From: Axinella damicornis
Taxonomy: Eukaryota; Porifera; Demospongiae; Axinellida; Axinellidae
Assembly (NCBI GenBank): GCA_963931865.1
Contig: OZ007509.1
Span: 8,649,274-8,713,273, forward strand
Direction of reading: 5' to 3'
DNA: 64,000 nt
Each line of letters starts with the position of its first letter. The first letter of the stretch is position 1. The translations under genes were made by a program, and so were the position numbers. The notes under the pieces were generated by a model that saw only the letters and a list, made by a program, of their open reading frames with translations, did no database searches and was not told the origin of the DNA. This document shows positions 38,701-50,323 of this stretch, piece after piece.

Positions 38701-41700
38701 TATTGTAGTCTCCAGGTCCTCTCTGTTCACTCCTCGAATGTCCATGGTAGAAACGCACCACCACACCCAGCACTGAATTAGCAGGCAGCGAGGCCATCAG
38801 GATGCCAGAATTTACACCACCTAGATGCAGGTAGGGAGAGAAGCAACAGTGTTTGGTAAGGCTAGCATGTCCAATCACCACAGAACAATTTTAAACTCCA
38901 GGTCTCCTCCTGCAACTCCAAGGAACTTCAGAGAATGCACTGTCACAATCAAGCACTCCATATTATACTGGATCTGGTAGTTAGGCCATCAGGAGGTAGG
39001 AAGGCATATAGCTGCAGGAATGGAGAGAAGCAAAGCTTTTGGGAAGCCTAGCCTATCCACTCACCTTGGCAATCTCCAGGTCCCTTCATTTCACTTCCAG
39101 GGTAGAAACGCACCACCACACCCAGCGCTGAAGCGGGCAGCTAGGTCATCAGAATTAACACACCTAGCTGCAAGTATGGAGAGAAGCAGCAGCTTTTGGG
39201 AAGGCTAGCATGTCACTCACCTCGGCACTAATGTAGTCTCCAGGTCCTCTCCATTCACTCCTCGAATGTCCATGGTAGAAACGCACCACCACACCCAGCA
39301 CTGAATTAGTGGGCAGCGAGGCCATCAGGATGCCAGAATATACACCACCTAGCTGCAGGTAGGGAGAGAAGCAACAGTGTTTGGGAAGGCTAGCATGTCA
39401 CTCACCTTGGCATTAATGTAGTCTCCAGGTCCTCTCCATTCACTCCTCAAATGTCCATGGTAGAAACGCACCACAACACCCAGCACTGAATTAGGGGGAA
39501 GCGAGGCCATCAGGATGCCAGAATTTACACCACCTAGTAGCAGGTAGGGAGAGAAGCAACAGCGTTTGGTAAGGCTAGCATGTTCACTCACCACGGAACA
39601 ATTTTAAACTCCAGGTCTCCTCCTGCAACTCCAAGGAACTTCAGAGAATGCACTGTCACAATCAAGCACTCCATACTGGATCTGGTAGTTAGGCCATCAG
39701 GAGGTAGGAAGGCATATAGCTGCAGGAATGGAGAGAAGCAAAGCTTTTGGGAAGCCTAGCCTATCCACTCACCTTGGCAATCTCCAGGTCCCTTCATTTC
39801 ACTTCTCGGATGTCCAGGGTAGAAACGCACCACCACACCCAGCGCTGAAGCGGGCAGCTAGGTCATCAGAATTAACACACCTAGCTGCAAGTATGGAGAG
39901 AAGCAGCAGCTTTTGGGAAGGCTAGCATGTCACTCACCTCGGCACTATTGTAGTCTCCAGGTCCTCTCTGTTCACTCCTCGAATGTCCATGGTAGAAACG
40001 CACCACCACACCCAGCACTGAATTAGCAGGCAGCGAGGCCATCAGGATGCCAGAATTTACACCACCTAGATGCAGGTAGGGAGAGAAGCAACAGTGTTTG
40101 GTAAGGCTAGCATGTCCAATCACCACAGAACAATTTTAAACTCCAGGTCTCCTCCTGCAACTCCAAGGAACTTCAGAGAATGCACTGTCACAATCAAGCA
40201 CTCCATATTATACTGGATCTGGTAGTTAGGCCATCAGGAGGTAGGAAGGCATATAGCTGCAGGAATGGAGAGAAGCAAAGCTTTTGGGAAGCCTAGCCTA
40301 TCCACTCACCTTGGCAATCTCCAGGTCCCTTCATTTCACTTCCAGGGTAGAAACGCACCACCACACCCAGCGCTGAAGCGGGCAGCTAGGTCATCAGAAT
40401 TAACACACCTAGCTGCAAGTATGGAGAGAAGCAGCAGCTTTTGGGAAGGCTAGCATGTCACTCACCTCGGCACTAATGTAGTCTCCAGGTCCTCTCCATT
40501 CACTCCTCGAATGTCCATGGTAGAAACGCACCACCACACCCAGCACTGAATTAGTGGGCAGCGAGGCCATCAGGATGCCAGAATATACACCACCTAGCTG
40601 CAGGTAGGGAGAGAAGCAACAGTGTTTGGGAAGGCTAGCATGTCACTCACCTTGGCATTAATGTAGTCTCCAGGTCCTCTCCATTCACTCCTCGAATGTC
40701 CATGGTAGAAACGCACCACAACACCCAGCACTGAATTAGCGGGCAGCGAGGCCATCAGGATGCCAGAATTTACACCACCTAGTTGCAGGTAGGGAGAGAA
40801 GCAACAGCGTTTGGTAAGGCTAGCATGTCCACTCACCACGGAACAATTTTAAACTCCAGGTCTCCTCCTGCAACTCCAAGGAACTTCAGAGAATGCACTG
40901 TCACAATCAAGCACTCCATACTGGAGCTGGTAGTTAGGCCATCAGGAGGTAGGAAGGCATATAGCTGCAGGAATGGAGAGAAGCAAAGCTTTTGGGAAGC
41001 CTAGCCTATCCACTCACCTTGGCAATCTCCAGGTCCCCTCCTTTCATTTCTCGGATGTCCAGGGTAGAAACGCACCACCACACCCAGCGCTGAAGCGTGC
41101 AGCTAGGTCATCAGAATTATCACACCTCACTGCAAGTATGGAGAGAAGCACCAGCGTTTGGGAAGGCTAGCATGTCACTCACCTCGGCACTAATGTAATC
41201 TCCAGGTCCTCTCCATTCACTCCTCGAATGTCCACGGTAGAAACGCACCACCACACCCAGCACTGGATTAGCGGCAGCGAGGCCAGGCCATCAGGATGTC
41301 AGAAGAATACACACCTAGCTGCAGGTATGGAGAGAAGCAACAGCATTTGGGAAGGCTAGCATGTCACTCACCATGGAACAAATTTAACCTCCAGGCCCCC
41401 TCCATTCACTCCTCCACCATCACCACGACCATCCTGCTACCCGTGTTGAAGCCATGAGGAGGTCAGAATTAACACACCTCACTGCAAGTATGGAGAGAAG
41501 CACCAGCGTTTGGGAAGGCTAGCATATCACTCACCTCGCACTAATGTAATCTCCAGGTCCTCTCCATTCACTCCTCGAATGTCAATGGTAGAAACACACC
41601 ACCACACCCAGCACTGAATTAGCGGGCAGCTATATAGGCCATCAGGATGTCAGAAATAACACACCTAGCTGCAGGTATGGAGAGAAGCAAAAGCGTTTGG

Positions 41701-42440
41701 GAAGGCTAGCATGTCCACTCACCACGGAATCTCCAGGCCCCATCCATTCACTCCTCCACCATCACCATCACCATCCTGCTACCCGTGCTGAAGCCATGAG
41801 GAGGTCAGAATTAACACACCTCACTGCAAGTATGGAGAGAAGCACCAGCGTTTGGGAAGGCTGGCATGTCCACTCACCACGGAACAATCTCCCGGTCCTG
41901 CAACTCCAAGGAACTTGAGGGTAGAGAATGCACTGTCACAAATCAAGCACTCTATACTGGAGCTGGTAGCTAGGCCATCAGGAAGTAGGAAGGCATATAG
42001 CTGCAGGAAGGGAGAGAAGCAAAAGCTTTTGGGAAGTGAGGCCTATCCACTCACCTTGGCAATCTCCAGGTCCCCTCCTTTCACTCCTCGGATGTTCAGG
42101 GTAGAAACACACCACCACATCCAGCGCTGAAGCGGGCAGCTAGGTAATCAGAATTAACACACCTCACTGCAATGCAAGCATGGAGAGAAGCACCAGTGTT
42201 TGGGAAGGCTGGCATGTCTACTCACCTCGAAACTAATGAAATCTGCAGGTCCTCTCCATTCACTCCTCGAATGTCCATGGTAGAAACGCACCACCACACC
42301 CAGCACTGAGTTAGCTGGGCAGCGAGGCCATCAGGATGTCAGAATTAACACACCTAGCTGCATGTATAGGGAGAGAAGCAACAGCGTTTGGGAAGGCTAT
42401 CATGTCCACTCACCTCGATACAAATTTAATCACCAGCTCC
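32751..42440 (-). repeat. exon-like tandem array 2, right part with higher-order repeats
   Basis: On the minus strand three block types recur. Type A is 132 bp, open for 44 codons, with LGVVVRFYHGHSRSEW. Type B is 112 bp, resembles A but has a TAG in the matching frame in every full copy checked. Type C is 128 bp, open for 42 codons, with VHSLKFLGVAGGDLEF. Segments of 53-54 bp beginning GTGAGT and usually ending TGCAG separate them. Units group as C-B-A (about 535 bp) or C-B-A-A (about 717 bp). Larger duplications of 1786 bp (33.6-36.7 kb) and 1245 bp (38.1-40.8 kb) are nearly identical. Type C ends out of phase with any A or B start, and some acceptor AGs are lost, so read-through coding is not supported. 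Confidence 0.8.
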
Positions 42441-43662
42441 CCTGCTGCCACTGCGGAGCAGGAGATTGGAAGACACTAGCTAGTCACTAGCGCGAAAGGT
42501 ATTGAGGCGAGGAATAGGCATCACACGATGATCGAACAGTAGGAGACGGTGGGGCAGTGAGGAAATCTGGCGAGATGAGACTGATTAGGTGGCGCTGGCA
42601 CATTTGGCGATAGAACAGGGAGAAGCGTTGGTGTAGAATAGCCTAGGCGTTTAGACTACGGACTTGGTTTTAATGGTCGACGCGATGAGGATGGATCGGC
42701 GCACAATTGCTTGTATTGTCGCTATTGGAAGGTATCTCAGAGTGTGGATTCCGTCTCCTACCTCCCTCAAGCGCTCATTCCCTATTCAACGAAACTGAGA
42801 AAACTGATGACCCGGAGCAGTCCATCAAAAGAATTTTAAATTTCCCGCCAAATTGACCGGGAGCATGCAGTCCATAAAAATAATTTTAAATTTCCCGCCA
42901 AATTGTCCTATCAGAATGGAACCCTAACCAATCCGCGGGCTTGCACCTGTTACTATCTCTCCAGCTTTGTAAGCAATAAGGGTAGGGGCTATAATATTAT
43001 CTATGCTACTAACTGGCTATGATCTTCAAACAGGGAGAGCTGGCTTTGTCATCCATCCAGAGGTAATGCCGGAGTCAATATCATCTATACCAAATTCTAC
43101 TGCCTGCAAGTGCATGTCAGACCACTGATTTCTGGTCTGTGACAGAAAACTTCATCTCAAACATGTGCCTGCTGCTGGAAAATGACATGAACAAGTAATA
43201 TTAACTGTAACAAGATGTAGGGATCGCAGAACAGCAAAAAGTAAGGAAAACAAGAAAACATATTGCTGTTTTGCTATCCCTACATGTTGCTACAATTTCA
43301 TGTTCTTTAGTAGTCTGGTACTCGCGGTTGGGTCTGGGAAGTGGGGCCCAGACTAGTTCAGGTGCATCCTGAAGGCCTCTAAATGGCTAAGAGACCTGTG
43401 ATAATCTCTACTACTTTAGACTCTATTACACTGATGGTGGAATATAATTGTATGATACCAGCTTCACAAACAATCAGCAAACACGGAAAGCAAACTACAG
43501 TGAATGCTTTACAAGCCTGAAGTGCATTTGAATTAGTGCATTCACATTCAACATCCATTTATCATAATTATTATTGGCCATTGTTGTGAGGGGTTACATT
43601 CTTCTGATCTGCTGGTAGCTATAGGGTTCTGGTTTTTGCGTTTCAATATAAGACGTGTGAGT
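42441..43662. other. array edge and unassigned DNA
   Basis: At 42441-42480 a C-like block is preceded, on the minus strand, by CTCCGCAG and could be the founder exon of array 2. A roughly 45-bp direct repeat (TTTTAAATTTCCCGCCAAATT) occurs at 42834 and 42884. No initiating exon was identified. Confidence 0.45.
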
Positions 43663-43843
43663 TTAGTCTGGGAAACAGCCTTGGTTCCCGCTGGTGGCTG
43701 GTTGGAGCGTCTTGGTAGTGAGATTGAAGACCGACCCAAACCCAATGGTACACACAAAGCAGATGACGTCGTCCGGCATGCTGAAGTCCGATGTGGGGCA
43801 ATACACCAGCAGTGTGTCTGTGTGCAGCCTCAAGACTAGTTCC
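43663..43843 (-). CDS. terminal exon of an unrecognised gene
   Basis: After a strong acceptor (CTTCTCTGCTTCCCAG on the minus strand), 181 bp stay open in a protein-like frame. The frame contains VYCPTSDFSMPDDVICF and NLTTKTLQPATSGNQG and ends in TAA at 43663. The first base completes a codon, so the exon enters in phase 2. I recognise no domain. It could belong to the minus-strand gene with exons at 45240 and 46941, but the phases do not join directly, so intervening exons would be needed. Confidence 0.45.
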
Positions 43844-43894
43844 CTGGGAAGCAGAGAAGAGACGATAGCATGTCACATAGCTGTGAACATTTAA

Positions 43895-45239
43895 TTGCCG
43901 AAATACAGAAGTACTGCATATGTTGTGGCTTTGTTAGTACTGCCAGATTTCATAGGCAGCCAGACAGTGCAGTGTGAAGTGTTTGGGTACAACTATTATA
44001 CTAGAAGTGTTCTTGAATGAGCGCATATGCAGCATGCATATCACTGTCATCCGAATGTAACTCAACCTCAGGCTGCAGAATTTCAGTACAAGAATTTGAA
44101 CTGTATACATGCTGCACATCGTTCCAGCACACCATGCACTCTGCAGAACACTAGGCATACCTACATCATGTATGAGTACATGTGGCACGAACAGATGAAA
44201 GTGCCCTCGCTGTCTTTTTTTGGCAGTAGCTCCCATGGCAATAGCCACTGAAGAACAGAGGTAGCTAGGTCTACACTAGACTTCAACACAGAGACCATGC
44301 TGCCGTGAGTGACTGAAGTAGTGAAAGGCGCACTCTCATTGTATTAGCACCCTCGCTGTAGCCACTGAAGAGGTAAGACTCGTGAGTGGTATCCATCCCT
44401 ATTGTAGCAATCCAAGAAGTACATGGTTGCGATTCATGTCGCTATACACTCGTTGAGTGATTTTGTTTGTTGAGCACTTGTAAACTTGTCATGATGCAAG
44501 GAATGCTTGGTTATTTGCAGAAGCGTTTATTTACGGCACAACGCTCATATACCCTAGGTTATACCGTGGCTTCAAAGGCACCGCTTAGTGTACATGGGAT
44601 TTGTCCACTGTAGCAGTGCCTTTTAAATGCCCACTCACTATGGTACAATATAATACCTACCGTGTATTAGGTATTGCGATGTTAGGTCATAGGTATTAGG
44701 CGTATTATGCATTGGGTGGCAGGTATTAAGTCTATTGTGTATTAGGCATTGCAACATGGGTATTAGGTCATTGAGCCATAGGTCCTATGCATTAGACGCG
44801 ACCTCCAGGGCCACCACAGTGCACTACTTTGACTTGATATAGGTATGTAGGCCTACTGCCGATTATCAATACAGCATGCATGATGAGATAGCTAGGCCTA
44901 CAGATTTAGCGATATCAGCATGGGCTATATGCAGCAGAATGAGTGGCAGTAATGTTATAAACGGGACACAAACCAATCACTTAACCCCTGCTGCGCGCAT
45001 GGGCATGGCGTAATTATGATTTGCTAAAATACACTGACGAATGTCTAAATATTGATCTATCATTCTGCAGGATTGATATGATTATGTCCATGCTGACAAC
45101 AAATAATGTCCAGCCATTTGTCAGATGACAGACCAATATTATATTATCATTGTTCCTGAAATCAATGTAAACTTCACCAGACCCTTCCCACTCCCCTTGG
45201 CCTGCAGTGCTGTGGGTTACACTTGAAGTGTTGACTTAC
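43895..45239. other. unassigned; short TATTAGG-rich repeat
   Basis: At 44658-44790 the motif TATTAGG(C/T) and variants recur about eight times. An imperfect 85-bp foldback at 44561-44645 has ends TACCGTGG and CTATGGTA. No supported coding sequence was seen. Confidence 0.45.
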
Positions 45240-47181
45240 AATAGGCGGTCCACAGTCCAAGTACAATCCAGACAGTGGTAGTTGCTACTGGCAGAGCTGC
45301 AGAGAAACAGGAGAGAGAACTGGTTAGTGTAAGCCATACATGAGGTGTTCTATAAGGAAGGGCACTGTGCCCTTTAGGCTATATAAAACCAAGCCCTTTG
45401 CCAGCCCTTTGCCTGTTAATTACTTTTAGCAACCACTTAAGGTTTCAGAATGGCATGAATCTCATTATGTAAATTTCTGACTGGATCCTCACTCCTGGGT
45501 GTAGCTATACACATAACTCAATTTCTCATGAGCTTTCATTTGGTACTAAAAATCACTATCCTCCAGGAACAAGTACTCCTATTACTGGTAGGTTGTTCTA
45601 GCCTCGTTCCCAGTCCCATGCTCAGCTTTTCATCGCTTGCAGTACGGACAAGTGGGGAATTGGCCTGGTACATTTCCTCATGTGAGTGACATGAGGGTAG
45701 AGAGATGGCGGAAAGACCTAAATGAACGTGGGCGTACTGGGTCTCCGAACAGCAAAAAGAGCGAAGGTACCAGGTAACATACCACACGTACATGCATCTA
45801 GGTAGTGGGGGACGGCTGTTACCAAGTGTTGGTGTAGATGATTGAATAGCATGCAAAATGTAGTGTGAGGAATGTACCAGGCCCTCCACGCTTTTCTGTA
45901 CTGCAAGCGACAAAAAGCATGGGACTGGGAACGAGGCTAAGCTTGTAATGTTTCATGTTGTAAACTTACAGTCGTCACGTCTCTAGCCAAGAATTTGTAT
46001 ACAACATACGTTGCAGAAGTATTGTCATGAATACAAGATGTATAATACAAGCATGTACATGTACGTACGTATGCATGTGCACATACATCTTGTCAGTGTG
46101 AGGCTCACTTAGTAGAAGCCAGTTGCACACAAGAGCGAAGGAATTTGATTGACGAGATGTCACATCCATTGCTCTTTTGTAGCCACATTAAGTATTGCAG
46201 TGAATGGCAAAATTGGCAGGGGGGCGGTTTGAAACCTGCGCATGACTAAAACCATACTGATTACACAGTTCATGTGACTGTGGTGATGGACAAGAGACCT
46301 GACGGTAAAGACGGTGTGCAAAGAGTGAGAATCGGTTGAAGTACGAACGAGAACAACGCAGTATGCTGGACATACCTGTAACTAGTCTCGTTCCCAGACC
46401 CCCTTTGGAAAAATCAAGAAAGGGTCTGGCAACACGTATGGCAACGCCTTGTTCAAGAGGAGTTACGCAATCACGTGTGATTGTTTACACTCGAGGTGAT
46501 AATTGGAGTTGTGCGCCCTAAATACGTAGCTGCATGTACAGTACTAAGTCTAGTTGAACATGTCGGACACTGCACCAAGCCGTTCTACGCTACTACCCCG
46601 AGAGCGGAGAGCTGCACAGCACAAAACAGTCGAATTACAACGGGAAGCTAACAGTTTTAACGAAAGCTTTCGCACAAATACAGCTTCTCTTGCCCCTCAA
46701 TGCTTCGGTATCTACGTTCCATACCTTATTCTCCCTCAGGAACTTCGACAGCCTTGTCAACTGATCGCGATGATGGTCACCGTATACCGATGAGTTTGCA
46801 CATCCGCGATTGAACGTGACTTATCTGAATTCTGCAATCTGATTGGCACAGGTATATAGTCCGCGCGGACACCGCATTGCCGTACATGTTGCCAGACCCT
46901 TTCTCGATTTTTCCGAGGGGGGTCTGGGAACGAGACTAACCTGTAACGTGTTGTGGCAACAACCCCAGCCAGGATCCTCGCGCCTTCTTCCACCAATTTC
47001 CAAGCGATCCAGGTACGAGACCGAGATGGTTCAGCATGTTCTGGATGGATGGCAGGCAGCTGAGGTCACAGTTGCGAGCTTGTTCCAAGCGCTTTTCCTG
47101 ATAGCGATGCCATAAGAGAACCAACAGGTTGCTCAGGTCTGCTCTTGGTATGTCCGCGGCAGTAAGCGTCACAGAAACCAT
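45240..47181 (-). CDS. partial minus-strand gene: first exon and membrane-segment exon
   Basis: Exon 1 runs from ATG at 47181 to 46941, 80 codons plus one base, with ADIPRADLSNLLVLLWHRY and CLPSIQNMLNHLG. It ends at TTACAG before GTTAGT. A 57-bp exon at 45296-45240 (after TTCTCTGCAG, before GTAAGT) enters in the matching phase 1. It encodes a hydrophobic stretch, LPVATTTVWIVLGLWTAY, plausibly a membrane helix. Exons between them may be missing from the model. Two MITEs (46383-46938 and 45599-45939) lie in the intervening intron, one abutting the exon 1 donor. No family was recognised. Confidence 0.5.
45599..45939. mobile_element. MITE, GCCTCGTTCCCAG family, subfamily with CGCTTGCAGTACG
   Basis: The ends are TAGCCTCGTTCCCAGTCCC and its complement, 341 bp. 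The subterminal CGCTTGCAGTACGGAC is mirrored at the right (GTACTGCAAGCG). Related elements are 58932-59308 and a left end at 50122. The flanking 9-mers match at only six positions, so the target duplication has decayed. Confidence 0.8.
46383..46938. mobile_element. MITE at a 5' splice site, 9-bp target duplication
   Basis: The ends are TAGTCTCGTTCCCAGACCCC and its complement. A further inverted segment (AAGAAAGGGTCTGGCAAC and mirror) extends the arms beyond 50 bp. The perfect flanking duplication is ACCTGTAAC (46374-46382, 46939-46947). Read on the minus strand the duplication contains the exon 1 donor, so the insertion created two donor candidates. A 79-codon plus-strand frame inside the element is not obviously a gene. 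Confidence 0.9.
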
Positions 47182-47656
47182 AGCTAATACCTTTGAAGTA
47201 TAATAACGTAGCTATGCAGGAACAGAGCCTGAACACTGGAGGTAGGGGGGCCGAAGATGTAGCAAGACCGCTTTGTTCTCGTCAACCGATTCTCACACTT
47301 CGCTCACCGTCTTGACCGTCCAGGTCTCTTGTTTATCGCCATGGTCACTTAAATTGTGTGATCGGCATAGTTAGACGTCACACATCCCCTGCACATCCAG
47401 TGAATACTTTCGATTGCGTGCAACTAGGCTCACCCCAACTACATGACTTGTACGTGTGAATTTGTGCTAAAGGAACATGCAGCAGCTCCTAACTACAGTA
47501 ATACACTGCACCACAGTGTGCCAATACTGAGATGGGAATGGCCTGGGAATGAGGCTAGCTATATACTGACCACCTGAATTTGAGCATGCAAATCCCCATT
47601 CCCCGTTTGGAATGACATACAACATGCAGCAGCTCAGAACTACAGTAGCTAATACT
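47182..47656. other. unassigned; inverted copy of 46230-46360
   Basis: The plus strand at 47275-47390 resembles the minus strand at about 46360-46230 (CCGATTCTCAC, CACCGTCTT, GGTCTCTTG in order), so the first exon lies between inverted copies. A lone right end GGCCTGGGAATGAGGCTA lies at 47545-47562. Confidence 0.5.
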
Positions 47657-47818
47657 GACCTTTGCAGGTTGATTCAATTGTCCCAGAGTCAAAGGTACAG
47701 CTGTAGATAGGTGGGGTCCTGTGATTGAATTAGCAACCCCCTCTCTCTATATATACACTAATTGAATCACCTCGTTAAGAGACCCCACCTATCTACTTTG
47801 AACCAACCTGCAAAGGTC
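47657..47818. mobile_element. foldback MITE, GACCTTTGCAGGTTG ends
   Basis: GACCTTTGCAGGTTGATTCAA is mirrored with one mismatch at the right. An inner inverted pair, AGATAGGTGGGGTC and its complement, is separated by AT-rich sequence. The element is 162 bp. Partial relatives lie at 5064-5152 and about 30811-30903. Confidence 0.8.
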
Positions 47819-47839
47819 TGTACACTACACCACATGAGG

Positions 47840-50081
47840 TTCCATGTCGTGGCAAGGAAGTCATCTCTAAACAGCAAATAATTCAAAGGAAATGATAAAT
47901 TTCACGCATGTGTATAACCTGCTCCCTCACGTGCTCCAAGGCGGCCTACAAATTTTGTTTATCTCTGAACAGTTAGTGCAAAAGAGCTCAGTTCTTCCTG
48001 CAGCGGTTTCACCACAGTTTCCGTTCCTACAAGCTGCCAGAAGTGTCCCAGGAGGCAAGGAAACTAACCCAGGACTATTGCGAGAGAATACCCAAAACCG
48101 AACCTAGACGTAATGAAGGTTCCCAAAGCTGACAGGGAACATCCCGGACCAGTCCATTCCCGCAAAGAGTGACAAACAACTCGGCCTAACACAGATCTTA
48201 GTGAGTCTTTTGCAGGATCTGGGTTTCGTGCTGAACACGAAGAAATGTGTTCTGGAACCAAGCCAGGTAATCGAATTTTGGGGGTTCATAGTGAACTCCT
48301 GACTCATGACATTTCTCCTCCCAGAAGAGAAAACGGAGAAGATCAGGAAGGAGTGTCGTCACCTCTTGAACAAGCTATCAGGCAGGGTTTTAGCCCACTT
48401 GATTGGCCTGCTAACGTCCATCACACTAGCCCTTCTCCCTGCCCCACTCCGCTACAGGGGCCTACAGAGGCTCAGGAACACAGCACTCTCTTGTTCTCAC
48501 TCCTACGACATGGAGATCGAACTGGACGAAGCTGCGAGGAGAGACCTCCACTTTTGGATCAGTCAAATGCACCTCTGGAACGGGAGACCCATCATGACCC
48601 CCACTGCCGAGGTCACCATAACATCAGATGCTTCAACATCAGGTTGGGGTGCGAGTTGTGGAACTTCTCAGACAGGGGGACCGTGGACACTTTCGGAATC
48701 TCGAATGCACATCAACTAAGAGCAGCTTACCTAGCTCCACAGACATATGCAGCTCGTTTGAGGAATCAGCATATCTTGCTGTTGATTGACAATCGAACTG
48801 CCCTTGCATACCTCAATCACAAAGGAGGTACATGGTCGAAGCAACTCTCAGACCTGGCTCTAGAGGTTGTGGATTGGTGCCTGCGGAAGAATCTCACAAT
48901 TCATGCGGAACACATTCCGGGCAGACTGAACACGACAGCAGACATGGAGTCTCGCAGGAAGATGGATTCCAGCGACTGGAGGCTGAGTCCAGAGATTTTC
49001 TGTGTTCTCATGCAGAGATTGGGACCGTGCAATATCGACCTACTCGCAGCAAGGCACAACACCCAGCTAGAAAGATTCTTCAGTTTCAGACCAGATCCAC
49101 AGGCAGAAGCCACTTGCTCAGAGATGGGATCAACTGATTCCCTATGCCTTTCCTCCTTTCATTCTGGTCGGCAGGGTCTTGCAGAAGATGAGGCAGGAGT
49201 CCATACAGCAGGCAGTGGTGATTGAACCACTTTGGCCATCGCAACCGTGGTTTCCTCTGCTGTTGGACATGCTGATGGACTACCCAATTCTTCTACCCCA
49301 GACTCGTACATCCATAACCAATCCGAGAGGAGAACTTCATCCCTTGATGAGGCTGGGCCGTCTTCAGTTGGTTGCCTGGAAAGTCTCCGGCAGAGAATCG
49401 GCAACGATATTTCAAAGGAGTCTTTTGAGCTCATGTCCGCAGCATGGAGGAAAGGGACTGAGAAGAGCTACAGTTCAGGATGGAAACGCTAGTCAAGCGG
49501 GTGTAGTCAACGGGGTTGCACTACTGTCATATGGTGTTCAGGGTGAGTCTTTGAACGATACAATGTCATACATGCAGCCTTGCCACGACATGGAATTGTA
49601 GATTCCACAAGCATCCAAGGGATGCGATGTGGAATCGGAATAAATATACGACATTCCCAACCCGATTATTGATTACTGCCCACCCTACTTTCCACTACCT
49701 CTAGAACTAGAGAAAGATACGGAGAATGACCCTTGAAGTACAAGACTTAGTATGGGAAAGACACAAGACATATTCCTGGCAGAGTACAAATTATATAAGT
49801 ATTGTGCTCCTTTGCCAGACAGTGATACATGTAAGAGTTCAGTAATATATTTTGATGGTTGAAATTTATTCAAGTTCCGAGTGATGACAAAAATTTTTAG
49901 GCCGCCTTGGAGCACGTGAGGGAGTAGGTTATACGCATGCGTGAAATTTATAATTTCCTTTCAATTGTTTGCTGTTTAGAGATGACTTCCGATACGGAAG
50001 TAGGCCAAATACAATGTCATATATTTGCCTTGCCACTAATGGAATTCCGATTCCACATCGGGTGCTTGTGAAATCTACAAC
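47840..50081 (+). mobile_element. DIRS-type retrotransposon, internally deleted
   Basis: Inverted terminal repeats of about 115 bp lie at 47856-47971 and 49874-49990. They share GGAAGTCATCTCTAAACAGC and CACGTGCTCCAAGGCGGCCT in opposite orientation. An internal complementary region at 49578-49640 pairs with both outer ends. CCTTGCCACGACATGGAA at 49578 is the exact complement of 47840-47857, and the following part complements 50045-50081 with small indels. This arrangement is diagnostic of DIRS elements, which integrate through a circular intermediate using a tyrosine recombinase. Confidence 0.9.
48100..49500 (+). pseudogene. DIRS reverse transcriptase/RNase H/recombinase remnants
   Basis: In order: the distal RT segment (LLQDLGFVLNTKKCVLEPSQ, then a TGA near 48300), a connection region, RNase H (TSDASTSGWGASCG; LIDNRTALAYLNHKGG; IHAEHIPGRLNTTADMESRR), a DIRS-typical linker (CNIDLLAARHNTQLERFFSF), and the first part of the tyrosine-recombinase reading frame. 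Frame changes occur near 48390, 48719 and 49130. The RT catalytic core and the recombinase catalytic R-H-R-Y region are missing, so the element is defective. Confidence 0.85.
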
Positions 50082-50291
50082 TATACACTGAACACCTGAA
50101 TTTGAGCATGCATGCAAATCCTAGCCTCGTTCCCAGGCCTCTACCACAGCTTTTGTCGCTTGCAGTACGAAAATCGCGGAGAAGGCCTGGAAGGGTTTCG
50201 CACGTGATGCGTGCCGCGACCGTCATAAAACGTCATCCGTTCAAGACCACTATGCATGTACTAGTACACTAGCTAGTAGCTACGATCGCGT

Positions 50292-50323
<32 letters not shown>

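Noticed and set aside
25678..40839. Repeated 81-codon minus-strand open frames across array 2
   Set aside because: Each frame begins in the intron-like spacer and reads through it because the spacer is 54 bp with no stop. They are artefacts of the repeat rather than independent small proteins.
26947..41170. Repeated 65-codon plus-strand frames (MERS... and MFGK... types)
   Set aside because: They lie opposite the splice-like structure, run across module boundaries and are absent or broken in diverged units, so they are shadow frames.
27819..42440. CRISPR-like array
   Set aside because: Units are long, coding-like and nearly identical throughout, with no alternation of short constant repeats and unique spacers. 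The sequence is clearly eukaryotic.
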